From: an uncultured Clostridia bacterium
GTDB lineage: Bacteria; Bacillota; Clostridia; Oscillospirales; Acutalibacteraceae
Reading direction: 5' to 3'
NCBI GenBank assembly: GCA_947627135.1
Contig: CANQUV010000009.1
Span: 20,854-84,853 of the forward strand
Length of the DNA stretch: 64,000 nt
Positions 62,879 to 64,000 of this stretch are shown here, piece by piece. The notes beneath the pieces were generated by a model that saw only the letters and a program-made list of their open reading frames with translations, made no database searches and was not told the origin of the DNA. Position 1 is the first letter of the stretch; each line of letters opens with the position of its first letter. Made by a program: the position numbers and the translations under genes.

Positions 62879-62909
62879 AAAAGGACGATGTAAAAAACAT
62901 CGTCCTTTT
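62879..62909 (+). terminator. Terminator of gltX-glnS
   Basis: AAAAGGACGATGT (62879-62891) pairs with ACATCGTCCTTTT (62897-62909), then TATAAAA. Confidence 0.85.
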
Positions 62910-63006
62910 TATAAAAGTAAAAATTTAATAAAGCCTATAAAGTAAAGCTTAAATTTCACTATGTGTAAAGTACATAGTTATAAATATGCTGCGATGGATA
63001 ACTATA

Positions 63007-63651
63007 TTATTTATATTTTCTTTTTAAAATCCATTTTACTAAAGAAAATTTTACAAGCATATTTTTTATCGGTTGAGTTTTTGGAGCCCATGTGTTTGTG
63101 TAATGATGAATAACATAACGCCAAATGTCTCCTAATATTACATTGTTTCCAAATAATTGCCTTGAACTGTCTCCTTTAAATTCGGGGAAAATACCTTTTA
63201 GTGTTTTTGTATCTTTTACTGTGCAAAACTCAAATTTGGAATCTTCAGGTAATTTAAGATAAGAATCCATAAGCTGTTTTACAACATCATTTCCGCAAAC
63301 AGCCCCAAAGCCTGAACCTGTATTGATTTCTGTCGGCGATCCATAACCAATCCACATATCATATTCAAGCAATTTATCTAAAGAAGATATTAACTCAACA
63401 TCCGTGTCCAGGTAAATTCCACCGTTTTCATATATTATTTTTAATCTTGCCACATCGGTTAAATAAGCCCATTTCTTTTTTTTATAAGCTTTTTCCGCAT
63501 ATAAACAAAATTTATAGTCAAAGTTACTTTCGTTCCATTCTTTTATTTCGTAATCCGGACAGTATTTTTTCCAAGAGGCAATACAAGATTTCATTAAATC
63601 AGACTTTTCACCTCCGCCAAACCAGCAGTAATGAATAATTTTAGGTATCAT
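63007..63651 (-). CDS. GT32-like glycosyltransferase (capsular polysaccharide type)
   Basis: 214 residues. IPKIIHYCWFGGGEKSDLMKSCIASWKKYCPDYEIKEWNE is the usual start of this family, and the nucleotide-sugar DxD motif is in RLKIIYENGGIYLDTDVELI. It transfers a sugar to a surface glycan; donor unknown. It appears alone in the window. Its promoter is at 63764-63736. Confidence 0.9.
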   Translation of the reverse strand: MIPKIIHYCWFGGGEKSDLMKSCIASWKKYCPDYEIKEWNESNFDYKFCLYAEKAYKKKKWAYLTDVARLKIIYENGGIYLDTDVELISSLDKLLEYDMWIGYGSPTEINTGSGFGAVCGNDVVKQLMDSYLKLPEDSKFEFCTVKDTKTLKGIFPEFKGDSSRQLFGNNVILGDIWRYVIHHYTNTWAPKTQPIKNMLVKFSLVKWILKRKYK

Positions 63652-63735
63652 AAAAACATCCTCGTACTGTAAAACAGTAAATATTAAAGCTTATCACTAA
63701 AAAAAATATATATATACGATTATTAGTGTGTTTAG

Positions 63736-63764
63736 ATTATACCCTAAAGGTTTTAAACAGTCAA
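63736..63764 (-). promoter_or_regulatory. Promoter of the glycosyltransferase gene
   Basis: Minus strand TTGACT (63764-63759), 17-nt spacer, TATAAT (63741-63736). Confidence 0.7.
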
Positions 63765-63860
63765 CACTTTAGTGAGATTTTATGTCTTTTAATGCATTGA
63801 TATACTTTAAAAGGCATAATATTATAATAATAAGCTACATTTTAGGGCAGGATTAAAAAT

Positions 63861-64000
63861 ATGGAACGAGAATTGTTAAATAAACAAATTGGATTAAGTA
63901 TAAGAAAATACAGATTAAAAATAGAGAAAAATATCAATGTATTCTAACAGATCCTGTCAACAGAGTCGTTTTAGATATTCTTCCTAAAAGATACGAAAGT
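63861..64000 (+). pseudogene. Broken XRE-like reading frame at the window edge
   Basis: ATG 63861 with GGCAGGA upstream gives 28 codons (MERELLNKQIGLSIRKYRLKIEKN...) that look like the first helix of an HTH_3 protein, ending at TAA 63945. Another frame then stays open to the end of the window (EKYQCILTDPVNRVVLDILPKRYES). A frameshift or deletion of the HTH core would explain this. The window stops too early to be sure. Confidence 0.35.

Overview
The window is AT-rich, gene-dense chromosomal DNA from an anaerobic low-GC Firmicute, most likely a Clostridia member of the Ruminococcus/Oscillospirales kind. The reasons are [FeFe]-hydrogenase maturases, SpoVE/RodA-type cell-wall genes, canonical Gram-positive Shine-Dalgarno sites, a CotH protein carrying a type I dockerin (a cellulosome-type docking module), DUF6472 and DUF5659 small proteins, and a GGGtGRT/Fe-S scaffold pair. 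The taxon is inferred; there is no 16S gene here.

Layout. 1-4.1 kb: a 5'-truncated HAD phosphatase, then a Zn/Cd resistance set (ArsR/SmtB sensor, HMA metallochaperone, P1B-2 ATPase) framed by multi-hairpin intergenic repeats. 4.16-10.5 kb: an [FeFe]-hydrogenase maturation operon (TM1266-like regulator, hydE, a divergent carbamoyltransferase paralogue, hydG, hydF) preceded by a leader with a terminator and a matching antiterminator, followed by a ComEC-like metallo-beta-lactamase lipoprotein and DUF3006. 10.9-14.8 kb: a partial histidine operon (hisC, hisD, PHP histidinol phosphatase, hisB), then tRNA-Thr(GGU). 15.1-22.4 kb: the classic rimP-nusA-ylxR-ylxQ-infB-rbfA-nrnA-truB translation cluster. 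22.7-28 kb: a Cys-rich small protein, a LOG-family protein, a MATE transporter and a large secreted CotH-dockerin-CAP protein. 28.2-33.7 kb: birA, coaBC, panD, panC, panB and coaX, all on the minus strand, a pantothenate/CoA and biotin-ligase block. 33.9-41.4 kb: split transketolase, an asparaginase, thioredoxin with a thioredoxin-reductase-like enzyme, a HAD phosphatase, an AGCS symporter and CarD.

41.6-49.8 kb is an integrated mobile element of 8,072 bp bounded by a perfect 90-bp direct repeat. The repeat is the last 30 codons of the GGGtGRT gene: a tyrosine integrase at the right end has inserted the element into the 3' end of this host gene, replacing its C-terminus and terminator and leaving the original 3' end stranded 8 kb away. 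The element carries a serine recombinase, small hypotheticals, a zinc-ribbon protein, and an operon of a DUF5659 protein, a NUMOD4/HNH-like protein and an SF2-like helicase ATPase. That operon sits behind a structured leader of about 290 nt with its own promoter and terminator. No relaxase, capsid or conjugation genes are visible.

49.7-64 kb: the GGGtGRT protein and its NifU-like scaffold, an FHA-FtsW/RodA fusion with a partner PBP, secA, an XRE repressor divergent from a membrane protein, gltX and glnS in tandem, a GT32-like glycosyltransferase, and a disrupted HTH reading frame at the edge.

The most promising undescribed items are the carbamoyltransferase paralogue between hydE and hydG, the attenuator in front of that operon, the structured leader inside the mobile element, and the covarying intergenic repeat family.
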